NCBI GenBank assembly: GCA_030040115.1
Contig: JASHUH010000343.1
Span: 1 to 6,019 of the forward strand
Direction of reading: 5' to 3'
Source: Acidobacteriaceae bacterium
GTDB lineage: Bacteria; Acidobacteriota; Terriglobia; Terriglobales; Acidobacteriaceae
Length of the DNA: 6,019 nt
Below are positions 5,427 to 6,019 of the stretch, one piece after another. The notes beneath the pieces were generated by a model, which worked only from the letters and a program-made list of their open reading frames with translations, did no database searches and was not told the DNA's origin. How positions within the stretch are numbered: the stretch's first letter is position 1; every line of letters starts with the position of its first letter. The position numbers and the translations under genes are program-made.

Positions 5427-5690
5427 ATGGAGCTTCTTCTTGTAATGTGGTCGATTTGGGGTGCGGTGGTTCTGCTCTTTGCTGCGGTGAAACTGTATGC
5501 CTTGATGCTGGTGCGCGCCAACAGCAGCCAACTGGTCCTCGACGGATCTTCTCAGAATTTGCCCGCGCAGCAAGCCGCGGAAACGGCCAAATTAAACAAA
5601 GTTCGGTCGGCGGAGCGCGTTCTTCTGTGGGCTGTGCTCGCGATAACCGCTATCCTGCTCGTGAACCACGTTACGCATATGATCAAATAG
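5427..5690 (+). CDS. Small two-segment membrane protein of unknown function
   Basis: The product of 87 residues (94 if started at ATG 5406) begins MELLLVMWSIWGAVVLLFAAVKLYAL, given here in overview as a first membrane helix at about 2-29. A polar loop of about 35 residues follows, with QNLPAQQAAETAKLNK and charged residues. A second helix lies at about 65-81 (VLLWAVLAITAILLVNH), with the short tail VTHMIK. The shape is a helical hairpin with a soluble loop. Basic residues (K, R) flank the loop side of both helices, which would place the loop in the cytoplasm. No catalytic motif or named family is recognised. It is alone on its strand, preceded by a 300-base leader with a CRP/FNR-like palindrome, so it may be regulated by a cAMP- or redox-sensing activator or repressor. 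It converges with RsmI. Minus-strand frames opposite it are shadows. Confidence 0.75.
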   Translation: MELLLVMWSIWGAVVLLFAAVKLYALMLVRANSSQLVLDGSSQNLPAQQAAETAKLNKVRSAERVLLWAVLAITAILLVNHVTHMIK

Positions 5691-5696
5691 CCGCGG

Positions 5697-5729
5697 GCCT
5701 GCCGGCTCGAAAACCCCCAAAGGGCAGGC
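5697..5729. terminator. Possible bidirectional terminator hairpin between convergent genes
   Basis: GCCTGCC at 5697-5703 and GGCAGGC at 5723-5729 form a perfect 7-bp GC-rich stem with a 19-base loop. It sits 7 bases after the stop of the small membrane protein gene and 35 bases beyond the stop of RsmI on the other strand, a typical place for a shared terminator. No T-tract follows on either strand, so it would be a weak or factor-assisted terminator. Confidence 0.4.
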
Positions 5730-5763
5730 GGACGACGACCACATCCCCATCCTGGTGGAGCAG

Positions 5764-6019
5764 TTACCGCCGCCGCGATCGCTCCCGCTGCAACTCGCGG
5801 TAAAGCTCGCTTTTCGATTTGCCCAGTTCCCGCGCCAAGCGCTTGAGCGCCTCTTTCTCGTCGACGTCATTCTGGGCCTGGAGGCGCTCCACACGGCCGG
5901 CAATACTGTCTCGCCCCGTCTGACCCGGGCTGGACAAAGCCACTCGGGCGAGGGCTTCGACCAGCAGCGTCATCTCCCCGCGGATTTTCTCCCGGCGGCC
6001 AAGTTCGCGGCGTAATTCC
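5764..6019 (-). CDS. rsmI: 16S rRNA (cytidine-1402-2'-O)-methyltransferase RsmI, C-terminal fragment
   Basis: The minus-strand frame is open from the window edge (first full codon 6018-6016) to TAA 5764-5766, giving the last 84 residues of a longer protein. The sequence starts ELRRELGRREKIRGEMTLLVEA, quoted up to the motif that matches the RsmI segment in which a Leu- and charge-rich helix precedes KGEMVLIVEG. It ends with DEKEALKRLARELGKSKSEL, the helix-turn-helix-like tail in which RsmI proteins carry LKKA...LAAEITG...LY. RsmI uses S-adenosylmethionine to methylate the 2'-O of C1402 in the decoding centre of 16S rRNA, together with the N4-methylase RsmH, in the cytoplasm. The catalytic SAM-binding domain lies outside the window. 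An ATG at 5973 falls inside this conserved tail and is not the start. Identification rests on the C-terminal tail alone, so it is good but not certain. Confidence 0.75.
   Translation of the reverse strand, partial: ELRRELGRREKIRGEMTLLVEALARVALSSPGQTGRDSIAGRVERLQAQNDVDEKEALKRLARELGKSKSELYRELQRERSRRR

Noticed and set aside
5755..6015. An 86-codon plus-strand frame at the right edge
   Set aside because: It is antisense to the RsmI tail, whose minus-strand translation matches a known family.

Overview
The window is GC-rich and densely coded, and looks like a Gram-negative bacterium. The gene set is an S9B dipeptidyl peptidase, a Kdo hydroxylase, a CPBP membrane protease, RsmI and several short membrane proteins of unknown function. 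This set and its sequence style most resemble Acidobacteriota (Terriglobia-like). That placement is inferred from protein style, since no rRNA or marker gene is present. The Kdo hydroxylase independently implies a lipopolysaccharide containing Kdo. I see no IS element, prophage, CRISPR array, tRNA or rRNA; this is ordinary chromosomal DNA.

Layout: (1) 1-1694, plus strand: the C-terminal three quarters or so of a dipeptidyl-peptidase IV-type serine peptidase, with its N-terminus outside the window. (2) 1695-2286: about 590 bases without a long gene. It holds a 12-bp inverted repeat just after the peptidase stop, a probable 50-residue membrane microprotein on the minus strand (1834-1986), and a hairpin followed by a G-rich run before the next gene. 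(3) 2287-3042, plus: a CPBP/CAAX-type intramembrane protease. (4) 3091-3852, minus: an unrecognised soluble protein of 253 residues, convergent with the protease. (5) 3885-4178 and 4206-5120, plus: a 97-residue two-segment membrane protein followed after 27 bases by a Kdo hydroxylase, probably one transcript. (6) 5121-5426: a leader region with nested inverted repeats and a clean CRP/FNR-type palindrome. (7) 5427-5690, plus: an 87-residue two-segment membrane protein. (8) 5764-6019, minus: the C-terminal end of RsmI, convergent with the previous gene across a GC-rich hairpin.

Several products belong to the cell envelope: peptide breakdown by the S9B peptidase, intramembrane proteolysis by the CPBP protease, lipopolysaccharide core modification by the Kdo hydroxylase, and three small membrane proteins. 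RsmI is the only cytoplasmic housekeeping gene recognised. Nothing proves that these genes form one pathway. The items most worth a second look are the cysteine-rich microprotein, the small membrane protein paired with the Kdo hydroxylase, the CRP/FNR-like operator, and the nearly leaderless divergent start at 3852.
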